A stretch of DNA of 64,000 bases from Noviluteimonas sp052115395 (GTDB lineage: Bacteria > Pseudomonadota > Gammaproteobacteria > Xanthomonadales > Xanthomonadaceae), in the NCBI GenBank assembly GCA_052115395.1, contig JBFRGO010000002.1, one strand, 5' to 3'. A program made the position numbers and the translations under genes. Below the pieces are notes generated by a model. It did no database searches. It had not been told where the DNA came from and saw only the letters and a program-made list of their open reading frames with translations. Shown piece after piece: positions 35,170-43,266 of this stretch. How positions within the stretch are numbered: the first letter of the stretch is position 1; every line of letters begins with the position of its first letter.

Positions 35170-37082
35170 CGCGTGCTGCCCGCGGGGGGAACGGCAAGGC
35201 GGCTTTCCAGTTCCTGCGCCGCCGCCTCCTCTTCGCCGAATTTCCCCAGTTCCCGCAGCTCGGCGATCTGTTCGCGCGCCTTCTCGTCCTGCCCGAGCGA
35301 GATGTAGACCTTCGCCAGGTTGACGCGGTACTGCGAGACCTCCGGGCGCAGCTTCACGGCGGCCTCGAACAGGGCCTGCGCGCGATCGGGCTGTTTCAGC
35401 ACGTTGAGCATGTAATCGCCGTACATCGTCTGCATGTCCGCATGGGGGCGCACGAGCGCGGCCTCGAACATCCCGACCATGTGTTCTTCCGAAAACACGC
35501 ATTCGTGGTTGCGCGCGCAGCGCATGATGCTGCCCACCGCGTTGATTTCCTGCGGGCCGATGGGGCCGCGGCGCAGGCGCGCATTCACGTCGTCCCACCA
35601 CGCTTGCTTCTGCGGCAGGTGGGCGTGCGCGGCCAGCAACAGGAGCGCGCTGTGGGGGAGGATGCCGCTCTGCGGCAGGGTGATCGCGCGTTCCAGTTCC
35701 CTGACGGCCACGGGGACGAACGGCGAGTCGGGTGCGTACTTCGACGCGATCACCAACATGCGGCCGTAGCCGTAGGTCGCGCGCGGCGATTGGGGGCGCT
35801 TCTGCGCTTCGATGTTGGCGAAGCGCAGCGGGTTGGACCACTCGCGCGCGCGCAGATGCGTGGTGCCCGCATAGCCGAGCGTCAGCAGGATCGCGACCAA
35901 GGCACCGATGCGCTTGAGCGCGTCGCGCGGCGCGAGCAGCAGCAGGTCCGCGACGGCCACCAGCACGCCCATCGACGCGAAGTAGTTGCGGTGTTCGTAC
36001 ACCAGTTCGAGCGGCACGACCGTCGCGGTCAGCGCTTGCGCGGCGAAGAACCACAACACGCCCAGCGCCACGAGCGGCCGGCGTGCACGCATCCACCAGG
36101 CGAATGCGGCGAGCAAGGCCAGCCCGATCATCGCGTACAGCGTCGAGGGCGGCGACATCCAGCCGCGCGAGACGAGGTAGTCGTCGTGGTAGAGCGTCAA
36201 CTCGCGCAGCGGGGGCGCGATGGTCCAGCGCAGGTAGTCGACCAGCACGCGGCCTTCGGTCAGCAGGCGTTCTTCGAGGTTGAAGTCGCGCGTGCTGAAA
36301 GCGTTGGGCGCCGTGACGCGCGGATACAGCCAGAAGATCCCGGCGACCAGCGGCAGCCACAACACCGCCAGGAACAGCTTGCGCACGTCGCCCTTCTGCG
36401 GGGAGGTGCGCAGCGCGGGAATGCACGCCTCGGCCAGCCACGCATACAACGGGAGCAGCACCGCCGACTCCTTGCACAGCGCGCCCAGCGCGGTGCAGCC
36501 GAACAGGCCGGCGGCGATCCACCACCGCCCGTTTTCGCCCGCCAGTTGGCGTTGCCGCCCGATCAGGTAGAGCCACAGGCCGGCGAACACGAAGGTGTGC
36601 GCCAGGCTTTCCATGCGCTGCACGATGTACAGCACGCCCATGGTGTTGATGGGATGCAACGCCCATGCGACGGCGACGAAGGCCGCGGCCCACGTGCGGC
36701 GACGCACGTCCACGCCGGGCGCGGCGAGCGCGAACAGCAGACGCACCAGGCCCAGGACGAGCAGCGCGTTGATCGCATGGATCGCGACGTTGGTCGCCTT
36801 CATCGCGACCGGATCCATGCCGGCGAAATACGTGTTCACCGCGAAGCTGAGCATCGCCACCGGCCGCTGCAGGCTGCCGGCATTGGACGAGAACGCCGCT
36901 GCGCGCCAGGCGGCGCCGTCCAGCGTGTCCAGCTTGAGCGCCGGGTTGTCGACGATGTTCGGGTAGTCGTCGAAGGCGAAACCGCCGTTCAAGCCGGGCC
37001 AGTAGATCGCCAGGACGAGCAGCGGCAGCGCGACCAGCGCGAGCCATCGGCGATTCGAAACCAGGAAGGGGGGCGTGGTCAT
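35166..37082 (-). CDS. GT-C-like membrane protein with C-terminal TPR domain (first of two)
   Basis: The 638-residue product has about ten membrane segments up to residue 420, then a helical TPR-like C-terminus (about 470-625, including DRAQALFEAAVKLRPE and KVYISLGQDEKARE). The first periplasmic loop holds an acidic pair, GGFAFDDYPN near residue 35, as in GT-C enzymes and eukaryotic TMTC O-mannosyltransferases. A lipid-linked-sugar transferase acting on proteins in the periplasm is a reasonable hypothesis, supported by its place between a flippase and the pilins. ATG at 37082 gives the ATGA overlap with the upstream gene; 37088 is possible. Its substrate is unknown. Confidence 0.7.
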   Translation of the reverse strand: MTTPPFLVSNRRWLALVALPLLVLAIYWPGLNGGFAFDDYPNIVDNPALKLDTLDGAAWRAAAFSSNAGSLQRPVAMLSFAVNTYFAGMDPVAMKATNVAIHAINALLVLGLVRLLFALAAPGVDVRRRTWAAAFVAVAWALHPINTMGVLYIVQRMESLAHTFVFAGLWLYLIGRQRQLAGENGRWWIAAGLFGCTALGALCKESAVLLPLYAWLAEACIPALRTSPQKGDVRKLFLAVLWLPLVAGIFWLYPRVTAPNAFSTRDFNLEERLLTEGRVLVDYLRWTIAPPLRELTLYHDDYLVSRGWMSPPSTLYAMIGLALLAAFAWWMRARRPLVALGVLWFFAAQALTATVVPLELVYEHRNYFASMGVLVAVADLLLLAPRDALKRIGALVAILLTLGYAGTTHLRAREWSNPLRFANIEAQKRPQSPRATYGYGRMLVIASKYAPDSPFVPVAVRELERAITLPQSGILPHSALLLLAAHAHLPQKQAWWDDVNARLRRGPIGPQEINAVGSIMRCARNHECVFSEEHMVGMFEAALVRPHADMQTMYGDYMLNVLKQPDRAQALFEAAVKLRPEVSQYRVNLAKVYISLGQDEKAREQIAELRELGKFGEEEAAAQELESRLAVPPAGSTR

Positions 37083-39073
37083 CGGCATTGCGTTGCGCCG
37101 TGGCGGCGGAAGTCGTCGTCGAGGTTGGTGCGCATGCGGGTGAGTTCGTCGGTCCAGTAATGCTGATGGAGAAGGATGGCGGCGTGCAGACGGCCCATCG
37201 TGCCCGGCGCGTCGGCGACTTCGGACAAGGCGCCGCCGCGTTCCAGCGATGCGTAGTGATCCAGGTGGTCGCGTGCCTGCGCATAGCAACCGGCGGAGGC
37301 GAGCAGGGCGGCTTGTTGCAAGGCGGCCTGCGTCGATGGCCAGGCATCGAGGGCCTGGTCGAATTCGACGCGTGCCGCATCCACTTGCCCGCGGGTGAGC
37401 GCGAGCTCGCCGGCGATCGAATGCAGTTCCTGCTGGCGCGGGCGCGCGGCGTAATGCGGATTGGCGCGCGCGGCGGCGATCCAGGCATCCATCGCCTCGA
37501 GATTCATGCCGCGGCAGCCGTTGGACCGCGCGGTGTGGAGCGCATCGGTCAGCCAGCGGTGCATCAGTCCGTTGCTCTCGGTCGTGTTGCGCAATGCGAA
37601 CGTGACGGCTGCGACGTTGCGATAGGTGACACCGCGCAATGCGCAACGGGCATCGGCCAGGTTCACTGCGAGCTGCAGGTCGTCAGGATCGCGTTCGGAC
37701 AAGGGCTGCAGGCGGACAACGGCAAGCAGGGGTTGGCCACTTTCCCGCTCGAAGATCGCCGCCGTCGCCTGCGCGCGGGACGATGCGGGATTGGTGCGCG
37801 CCCAGATTTGCGCCATCTCGTCCTGTTGTGCCCACAGCGACGCGCGTTGCCAGGTGATGGTCGCCAGGCCGCCGAAGAGCAGGGCCACCAGCGCAATGCG
37901 CGCGGGTGCGGGGATCGACCACCGCATCAGCGCGAGGCCGATGGGCCAGCCGAGCAGCAGGGCCGGCAGGTAGTTGCGATGCTCGTAATAAAGCTCCAGC
38001 GCGAGCACGGTGGACTCGAGCAGATGTCCGGCGAAGAAGAACAGCATGGCGCAGGCGAAGACCGGCGCGCGGCGACGCAGCGCGAACGCGGCAGCGACCA
38101 GTCCGAACACGACGAGCATTGCGAGCCAAGTCGAAGCGGGCGAAGCGAGGCCGGTCGACACGACGTAGGCATCGTTGTACAGCCCGGTCGACAACACGCG
38201 CGGGACTGCGAGCAACTGCAAGTAGTCGACCAGCACGCGCGGTTCGGTGAGCAGGCGTTGCGCGACGGTCCATGGCCGCGATGCGAGCGTGTCGTGCATC
38301 GCCGGCAATTTCGACAACAGCCAGGCGAACAGCAGCGCGCTGGGCAGGATCAGCATCGCACCACGCACCACGCGCAGGCGGCGCTCCATCGGCGACGCAT
38401 CGTTCCGACGCAGCACCACCGCATCGACCACCCACGCCAGCACCGGCAGCAACGCGCCGTTCGCCTTGCTGGCCACGGCGAGGAGCGTGCATGCACCGAA
38501 CACGCCCACCATCCAGAGCAGCGCGACGCGCGGCGAGCTCGCCAGGCGCGCGCGCCCGTGCACCCACGCCAGCAATCCGAGCAGGGTGAACGTCGCGGGC
38601 AACATCGCTTCGCGCTGCACGATGTACAGCGTCGTCGACACGAACAGCGGATGCAGGACCCAGAGGCCGGCGCCGATCAGCGCCGCGCCATCGCGCGTGC
38701 GCCGGTCATCGCCCAGGCGCGCGCCGAGAACGCGCAGCAGCACGAACAGCAGCGCGCCGTTCAACAGATGCAGGATCAGGTTGGTGCGCAGGAACGGGGC
38801 AGGGTCCGCGGGCCAATTACGGGCATCGACCAGGAACGTCAGCAGCGAGAACGGACGCCCCGTCGGATCGGCGACGCCCGAAGTGATGTAGCGCCAGAAG
38901 GCGGGCGCATCCTTGATCGGCCCGTATTGGCCGAGCGCCGGCAGATTGACCAGATCGTCGAACAGGAACCCGCCCGACAGCCCCGGCCGATAGGCGAGAA
39001 AGGCGAGAAGCAGGACGCCAGCGAAAGCCAGCGGGGCCAGGTGGTCCTGCAGTCGGAACGAGCGAGGGGTCAT
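37079..39073 (-). CDS. GT-C-like membrane protein with C-terminal TPR domain (second of two)
   Basis: The 664-residue product is a paralogue of the next gene downstream, with the same order: about ten membrane segments, the first-loop acidic pair GGFLFDDLVN near residue 35, a shared LELYYEHRNYLPALLLGW-type segment near 365 (LELVYEHRNYFASMGVL in its partner), then a TPR-like C-terminus from about 440. I start at MTPRSFRLQ; the frame runs 20 codons further, but those fall in the terminator hairpin after the pilin. It is the first gene of the 15-kb glycan operon. Function as a periplasmic protein glycosyltransferase is inferred. Confidence 0.7.
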   Translation of the reverse strand: MTPRSFRLQDHLAPLAFAGVLLLAFLAYRPGLSGGFLFDDLVNLPALGQYGPIKDAPAFWRYITSGVADPTGRPFSLLTFLVDARNWPADPAPFLRTNLILHLLNGALLFVLLRVLGARLGDDRRTRDGAALIGAGLWVLHPLFVSTTLYIVQREAMLPATFTLLGLLAWVHGRARLASSPRVALLWMVGVFGACTLLAVASKANGALLPVLAWVVDAVVLRRNDASPMERRLRVVRGAMLILPSALLFAWLLSKLPAMHDTLASRPWTVAQRLLTEPRVLVDYLQLLAVPRVLSTGLYNDAYVVSTGLASPASTWLAMLVVFGLVAAAFALRRRAPVFACAMLFFFAGHLLESTVLALELYYEHRNYLPALLLGWPIGLALMRWSIPAPARIALVALLFGGLATITWQRASLWAQQDEMAQIWARTNPASSRAQATAAIFERESGQPLLAVVRLQPLSERDPDDLQLAVNLADARCALRGVTYRNVAAVTFALRNTTESNGLMHRWLTDALHTARSNGCRGMNLEAMDAWIAAARANPHYAARPRQQELHSIAGELALTRGQVDAARVEFDQALDAWPSTQAALQQAALLASAGCYAQARDHLDHYASLERGGALSEVADAPGTMGRLHAAILLHQHYWTDELTRMRTNLDDDFRRHGATQCR

Positions 39074-39121
39074 GCGGCGCCTGCGGAACGCCGCTTTCGG
39101 CGCAGGCGCATCGTAGCGAAA

Positions 39122-39144
39122 CCCCGTCGCCATCGGCGACGGGG
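39122..39144 (-). terminator. Intrinsic terminator after pilin 1
   Basis: A perfect 10-bp stem (39122-39131 with 39135-39144, loop of 3) lies 18 bases past the pilin stop on the minus strand and is followed there by TTT. It should cut most pilin transcription before the glycan operon, while allowing some readthrough. The same stem could work weakly on the other strand. Confidence 0.7.
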
Positions 39145-39162
39145 TCGGCGGAAATCAGGAAA

Positions 39163-39597
39163 TCAGTTGTCGCGGCAAGCCGGCGGAACGTACTTGATGT
39201 TGAGCGTGGCGGAGCGATTGCAGACCCACTCGATGCTGCCTCCATGCACGATCGGCGAGAAGGTCAGGTGCCGGCCCTGGAGCTCGGCGTGGGACGTGTT
39301 GCCGAAGGTGACGTCGATGACGCCGCCCGCCGTGTCGACCTGCTGCACGTAGCGGCCCGCGATCGAGGCCGGGGGCGCGAGCCCGAAGGAGACGTTGTCG
39401 CCCGCGAAGCGCCCCATGTTCTGGTAGAACTCGGCGACCGAGGTCTTGACCCCGTCGGCCAGCGAAGCACCTTCGGAAACCTGCGCGCGGATGGCGTAGT
39501 CCTTGTACTGCGCGATGGCGATCGCTGCGAGGATCGCGATGATCGCCACCACGATCATCAGTTCGATCAGGGTGAAACCGGACTGGTCGGATTTCAT
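39163..39597 (-). CDS. Type IV major-pilin-like protein (pilin 1)
   Basis: The 144-residue prepilin has a short basic leader MKSDQSG, cleavage before FTLIELM, and the hydrophobic alpha-1N helix with the essential Glu5. A globular domain follows, with a C-terminal cysteine pair (WVCNRS and PPACRDN) enclosing the D-loop. It is a tandem paralogue of pilin 2, and the first 50 residues are nearly identical. The sigma-54 promoter at 39647 is its own. The C-terminus ends RDN, with no terminal Ser of the kind modified by TfpO in Pseudomonas. It may be a second major pilin or a minor variant. Confidence 0.93.
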   Translation of the reverse strand: MKSDQSGFTLIELMIVVAIIAILAAIAIAQYKDYAIRAQVSEGASLADGVKTSVAEFYQNMGRFAGDNVSFGLAPPASIAGRYVQQVDTAGGVIDVTFGNTSHAELQGRHLTFSPIVHGGSIEWVCNRSATLNIKYVPPACRDN

Positions 39598-39646
39598 GCA
39601 GCGCCCCCCCGGGCATGAATGCGTTAAGAACCTGACCGGGTATGAC

Positions 39647-39661
39647 GCAAGCAGCGTGCCA
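39647..39661 (-). promoter_or_regulatory. Sigma-54 promoter of pilin 1
   Basis: On the minus strand the sequence reads TGGCACG-N4-TTGC, a full match to the sigma-54 -24/-12 consensus with the invariant GG and GC ten bases apart. It is 50 bases before the ATG. PilR, encoded nearby, is the expected activator. Confidence 0.88.
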
Positions 39662-39699
39662 TACCGGCGTTCGGGAGTGTGCCCTCCCTCACAAATAAG

Positions 39700-39721
39700 A
39701 AGGGCCGCTTGCGCGGCCCTT
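39700..39721 (-). terminator. Intrinsic terminator after pilin 2
   Basis: A 9-bp stem (39700-39708 with 39713-39721, loop of 4) lies about 20 bases after the pilin 2 stop, followed on the minus strand by an AT-rich CTTATTTG. It separates the two pilins, which therefore appear to be separate transcripts. Confidence 0.8.
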
Positions 39722-39742
39722 CGGAGACTGCACCCGGGCCGA

Positions 39743-40186
39743 TTAATCGCGGCAGGGGGTCGGACGGTACTTGTTGAGGATCGAGGTGCCGGCCTGGCCG
39801 TTGCACGACCATTCGATCGAGCCGCCGTGGACGATCGGCGAGAACACGAGCGTGTTGGCGCCGGCGGTCTGGATGGCCGTGTGCGCCTGGTTGGCGAAGG
39901 TCACTTCGATCTTGCCGTTGGCGGCGTCGACCTGCGAGACGTACTTGCCCGAGATCGAGGCCGGAGCCGTCAGGCCGTACGACAGGTTGTCAGCCGGGAA
40001 GCGACCGTAGTTGTTGTAGAACTCGGCGACCGCGGTCTTCGTGCCGTCGGCGAGCGACGAGCCTTCCGACACCTGCGAGCGGATCACGTAGTCCTGGTAC
40101 TGGCTGATGGCGATGGCGGCGAGGATCGCGATGATGGCGACCACGATCATCAGTTCGATCAGCGTAAAGCCCTGTTGCTTCTTCAT
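39743..40186 (-). CDS. pilA: Type IV major pilin PilA (pilin 2)
   Basis: The 147-residue prepilin starts MKKQQG, cleaved before FTLIELM by PilD. I choose this ATG because AGGGGA lies nine bases upstream and the leader is then six residues, normal for type IVa pilins; the frame extends 11 codons further. Glu5 and the alpha-1 helix are intact, and cysteines at WSCNG and TPCRD form the D-loop pair. It is the likely main pilin, being the first of the pair after pilSR. Several Ser and Thr in the globular domain could carry O-glycans, but none can be picked out. Confidence 0.96.
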   Translation of the reverse strand: MKKQQGFTLIELMIVVAIIAILAAIAISQYQDYVIRSQVSEGSSLADGTKTAVAEFYNNYGRFPADNLSYGLTAPASISGKYVSQVDAANGKIEVTFANQAHTAIQTAGANTLVFSPIVHGGSIEWSCNGQAGTSILNKYRPTPCRD

Positions 40187-40291
40187 TTGTGTATCCCCTA
40201 GGAGTGTTTTGAACGTCACGTGCCTCGTTCAGGCCCGGCTTTTCCGGATCCGTCGGGCAGCCGTGCAACGGTGCACGTGCTCGTAAGGATA

Positions 40292-40308
40292 CGCAGGTTG
40301 TGTGCCAA
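40292..40308 (-). promoter_or_regulatory. Sigma-54 promoter of pilA (pilin 2)
   Basis: On the minus strand TTGGCACA is followed by TGC with exactly ten bases between the invariant GG and GC, a good -24/-12 element. It lies about 106 bases before the pilA ATG, leaving room for a leader of about 95 bases. It matches less well at -12 than the pilin 1 promoter. Confidence 0.8.
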
Positions 40309-40398
40309 AGGGGACACGCCTACGCGTTCCGAATGAAGAGTGTCGAACATCACGAATTGACTGATTTTGCGGGGTTTTTTGCCGCTGGTCGGGACCAT

Positions 40399-40417
40399 CG
40401 CGTCAGAAAGTGACGCG
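40399..40417 (-). terminator. Hairpin after the GT-C gene of the pilSR unit
   Basis: A 7-bp stem (40399-40405 with 40411-40417, loop of 5) lies just past the stop of the minus-strand GT-C gene. It has no T-run, so termination is only suggested. The rest of the 236-base gap to pilA holds the sigma-54 promoter and space for PilR binding, which I could not pin down. Confidence 0.35.
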
Positions 40418-40422
40418 CCTTG

Positions 40423-41793
40423 TCAGTCCCGTTCGTGGCCGGCCGAGCTTGCCGACGCCGGCGAGGACCGCTTGCGCAACCAGTCGGCGCCGCAGGCCAG
40501 CGCGGTCACCACCAACGCGCACTCGATGCCGCGATAGGCGATGGCATAACGCGGTTCGGCCTGCAGGACGACGTGCACCGCGGTGAGGTAGAGGGCCAAC
40601 GCCCCCGTCGCCGCCGCGGGCATCGCCTCGCGATTCCGCACGCCGCGCCATGCGAGAAGCAACGCGGCTGCCAGTGCGAGCGTGGTCAGTAATGGATTGA
40701 CCGCCGCATAGGTGGTGCGCATCGCGCGCAACACGCCCGGGCGATCGAACGGCGAGCGCCGCACCTCCAGGAACGCGATGTCGCTTCCGCCGAAGGGCAT
40801 CGACCATCCCCAGAGGCGCCACGGCTTGGAGGCGTACCACTTCGCGTAGAAGACCGGGTCGTCGGCCATCCGTGCGCCGATGCGCGCCAGGCCTGCGATC
40901 GGGTCCTGGCGCAAGGCGCGCTGTTCGGCGTCGATTTCGTTGGTGATGGCGATGGCGAGCGGATCGCCGCTGCGCAGGCGCTGGGCCGCGGCGTGGTAGT
41001 CGGGCCAGGCGCCCTGCACGAAGTTCAGCGACATGCGGTCGCCGCCGTCGGGGCTCGCGACGCTGGTGTTGCGGATCGCCAGCGCAAGCACCGGCACCAG
41101 GAAGACGGCGAGCAACACGGCCGCCAAACGTCGCTGGCCATGCCACGCCACGAGCAGCGCGAGGCAGGGGACGAACAACAGCGCAACCGGATTAACGAGG
41201 GTCGCGAATCCGAACAACGCACCGGTTGCGACGCACCAACCGACGCGCTGCGAACGCCACGCGCGCGCGAACGCCAACAACCCCGCCATGAGCACGCAGC
41301 CGAACAGGACTTCGGACAGCAAGGTATTGGTGGCCACGACATGATGCGGCCAGCACGCGAGCAACAACCCCGCGAGGATCGCCCACGTCGCGCTCAACCA
41401 GTACCGCGCCAGCAGCGTGGTGCACACGACGGTCGCCGTGCCGAGCAGCACCTGCAACTGCAACATCCACGGATACCAGGGGCCCGGCAGATCCCACGCG
41501 GGCGCCTGGCCGAACACCTTCATCAACGCCGCGATGACCCAGGGATAGCCGGGCGAACGATAGTCGTCGGGCACCGGTATGTCCGGCGGGAACGTCTTGC
41601 CGAACACGCCATGCTCGGCAAGATTCCATGCGTAGGCGACGTATTCGCGGATGTCGCCGCGGATCGGCCAGTCGACGATCGTCGACAGGACGTAGTGCTC
41701 GCGCAACGCGAAGGCGAGCAATGCAAGCAACACAAGCATCACGCCGAAGCGTGGCGCCCGTTGCGAACGCGTCCCCAACGCGTTGCCGCGCAT
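40423..41793 (-). CDS. GT-C (PMT/ArnT-like) membrane glycosyltransferase in the pilSR unit
   Basis: The 456-residue product has about ten to eleven membrane segments and a first periplasmic loop with an acidic RGDIREYVAY stretch (near residue 45) where GT-C enzymes keep their catalytic carboxylate. A RSPGYPW motif follows near 79. It is paralogous to the gene at 54889-56100: both share LTAVHVVLQAEPRYAI and the FVQGAWPDYH/LVQGAFPEYH stretch. The start shares one base with the pilR stop, so it is co-transcribed with the pilin regulators. Polyprenyl-linked-sugar transfer to pilin, as by TfpW of Pseudomonas, is a position-based guess. Confidence 0.75.
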   Translation of the reverse strand: MRGNALGTRSQRAPRFGVMLVLLALLAFALREHYVLSTIVDWPIRGDIREYVAYAWNLAEHGVFGKTFPPDIPVPDDYRSPGYPWVIAALMKVFGQAPAWDLPGPWYPWMLQLQVLLGTATVVCTTLLARYWLSATWAILAGLLLACWPHHVVATNTLLSEVLFGCVLMAGLLAFARAWRSQRVGWCVATGALFGFATLVNPVALLFVPCLALLVAWHGQRRLAAVLLAVFLVPVLALAIRNTSVASPDGGDRMSLNFVQGAWPDYHAAAQRLRSGDPLAIAITNEIDAEQRALRQDPIAGLARIGARMADDPVFYAKWYASKPWRLWGWSMPFGGSDIAFLEVRRSPFDRPGVLRAMRTTYAAVNPLLTTLALAAALLLAWRGVRNREAMPAAATGALALYLTAVHVVLQAEPRYAIAYRGIECALVVTALACGADWLRKRSSPASASSAGHERD

Positions 41794-43217
41794 CAATCGA
41801 TGCCGAGCTTCTTGAGCTTGTAGCGCAGCGCGCGGAACGTGATGCCGAGTTGCGCGGCGGCCTTGGTCTTGTTGTAGCGGTTGTCTTCGAGCGCCTGCTG
41901 GATCGCGTTGCGCTCGATTTCCTCGATGTAGCTGGGCAAGGCGCTGCTCATGCTGTCGCGCGGATCTGCGTGGCGCGGATCGCGCAAGGTGGGCTCGCGC
42001 GGCGGCGTGGACGGGCGCGGCGCCGATTGCGACAGCACATTCGGGCCATAGACCGGCAGGCGCAGGTCGCTGGCTTCGATGCGGTCGTCTTCGGCGAGCG
42101 CGAGCGCGCGCTCGAGGATGTTTTCCAGTTCGCGCACGTTGCCGGGGAAGGGGTAGGCGCGCAGCGCTTCGACCGCCTCGGGCGTCAGCGTGGGAAGCGG
42201 ACGGCCCTGTTGGCCGGAGAGGCGTTGGAGGATCGCGGCCGACAGGCCCGGCAGGTCGTCGAGGCGCTCGCGCAGGGGCGGCACGCGCAATTCGATGACG
42301 TTGATGCGGTAGTACAGATCGTGGCGGAAACGCCCGTCTTCGATCTGCCCGGCCAGATCCTTGTGCGTGGCCGACAGGATGCGCACGTCGACCGGCACTT
42401 CGATGTTCGCGCCGACCGGGCGGATCGATTTTTCCTGGATCGCGCGCAACAGCTTGACCTGCATCGGCAGCGGCAACTCGGCGACTTCGTCGAGGAACAG
42501 CGTGCCGCCGTCGGCGGCCTGGAACAGGCCCGGCTTGTCGACATGCGCGCCGGTGAAGCTGCCCTTCTTGTGGCCGAAGAATTCGCTTTCCATCAGCTCG
42601 GCGGGGATCGCGCCGCAGTTCACCGGCACGAATGGCCCGGTCGCGCGCGCGCCCTGCTCGTGGATCGTGCGCGCGACGAGTTCCTTGCCCGTGCCCGATT
42701 CGCCCGCGATGTACACCGGCGCCTGGCTGCGCGCGACTTTGCCCAGCGTCTGCTTCAGGGCGACGATCGCCGGCGAGTCGCCGTAAAGACGCGTGGCGAG
42801 CGCATCGCTCGCCGGTGCGCTGCCCGCGGGGCGGCGTGCGCCCTTCTGCGGGAGGTCCAGCGCGTGCTTCACCAGGCCGCGCAGCACCGACAGATCGACG
42901 GGCTTGGCGACGAAGTCGAAGGCGCCGGCCTTCAGCGCTTCCACCGCGGCTTCCATGTTGCCGAAGGCGGTGATCATCGCCACCGGCGTGTGCGGATATT
43001 GCGCGGAGATCTCGGCGATGAGGTCGATGCCCGAGCCGTCGGGCAGGCGCATGTCGGTCAGGCACAGGTCGAAGCGGTGCGTGGCCAGCAGCGCGCGCGC
43101 TTCGTTGAGGCTCGACGCCGTCTCCGTCCGCAGGCCCATGCGGCCCAGCGTGAGGACGAGCAATTCTCGGATATCGCGCTCGTCGTCGACGATCAAGGCG
43201 CTGCGTTGGTCGTTCAT
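41793..43217 (-). CDS. pilR: PilR, sigma-54-dependent response regulator
   Basis: PilR activates pilin transcription with sigma-54 after phosphorylation by PilS. The 474-residue product has an N-terminal receiver with the phosphorylation aspartate in LCLTDMRLPDG near residue 55. The AAA+ domain (about 140-370) has GESGTGKE Walker A near 168, the sigma-54 contact loop GSFTGA near 220 (Ser in place of the common Ala) and GGTLFLDEV Walker B near 238. A Fis-type helix-turn-helix ends it (NKTKAAAQLGIT). AAGGGAA upstream supports the start. The two sigma-54 pilin promoters nearby are its expected targets. Confidence 0.96.
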   Translation of the reverse strand: MNDQRSALIVDDERDIRELLVLTLGRMGLRTETASSLNEARALLATHRFDLCLTDMRLPDGSGIDLIAEISAQYPHTPVAMITAFGNMEAAVEALKAGAFDFVAKPVDLSVLRGLVKHALDLPQKGARRPAGSAPASDALATRLYGDSPAIVALKQTLGKVARSQAPVYIAGESGTGKELVARTIHEQGARATGPFVPVNCGAIPAELMESEFFGHKKGSFTGAHVDKPGLFQAADGGTLFLDEVAELPLPMQVKLLRAIQEKSIRPVGANIEVPVDVRILSATHKDLAGQIEDGRFRHDLYYRINVIELRVPPLRERLDDLPGLSAAILQRLSGQQGRPLPTLTPEAVEALRAYPFPGNVRELENILERALALAEDDRIEASDLRLPVYGPNVLSQSAPRPSTPPREPTLRDPRHADPRDSMSSALPSYIEEIERNAIQQALEDNRYNKTKAAAQLGITFRALRYKLKKLGID

Positions 43218-43266
43218 GCGTTCCCTTTTCCCCCCACGCAAAACATTACAACAAAGCCCCGGCTTT

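Noticed and set aside
40311..40400. TGTC-type boxes that might be PilR sites upstream of pilA
   Set aside because: Single TGTC occurrences are expected by chance and do not form the spaced array described for Pseudomonas.
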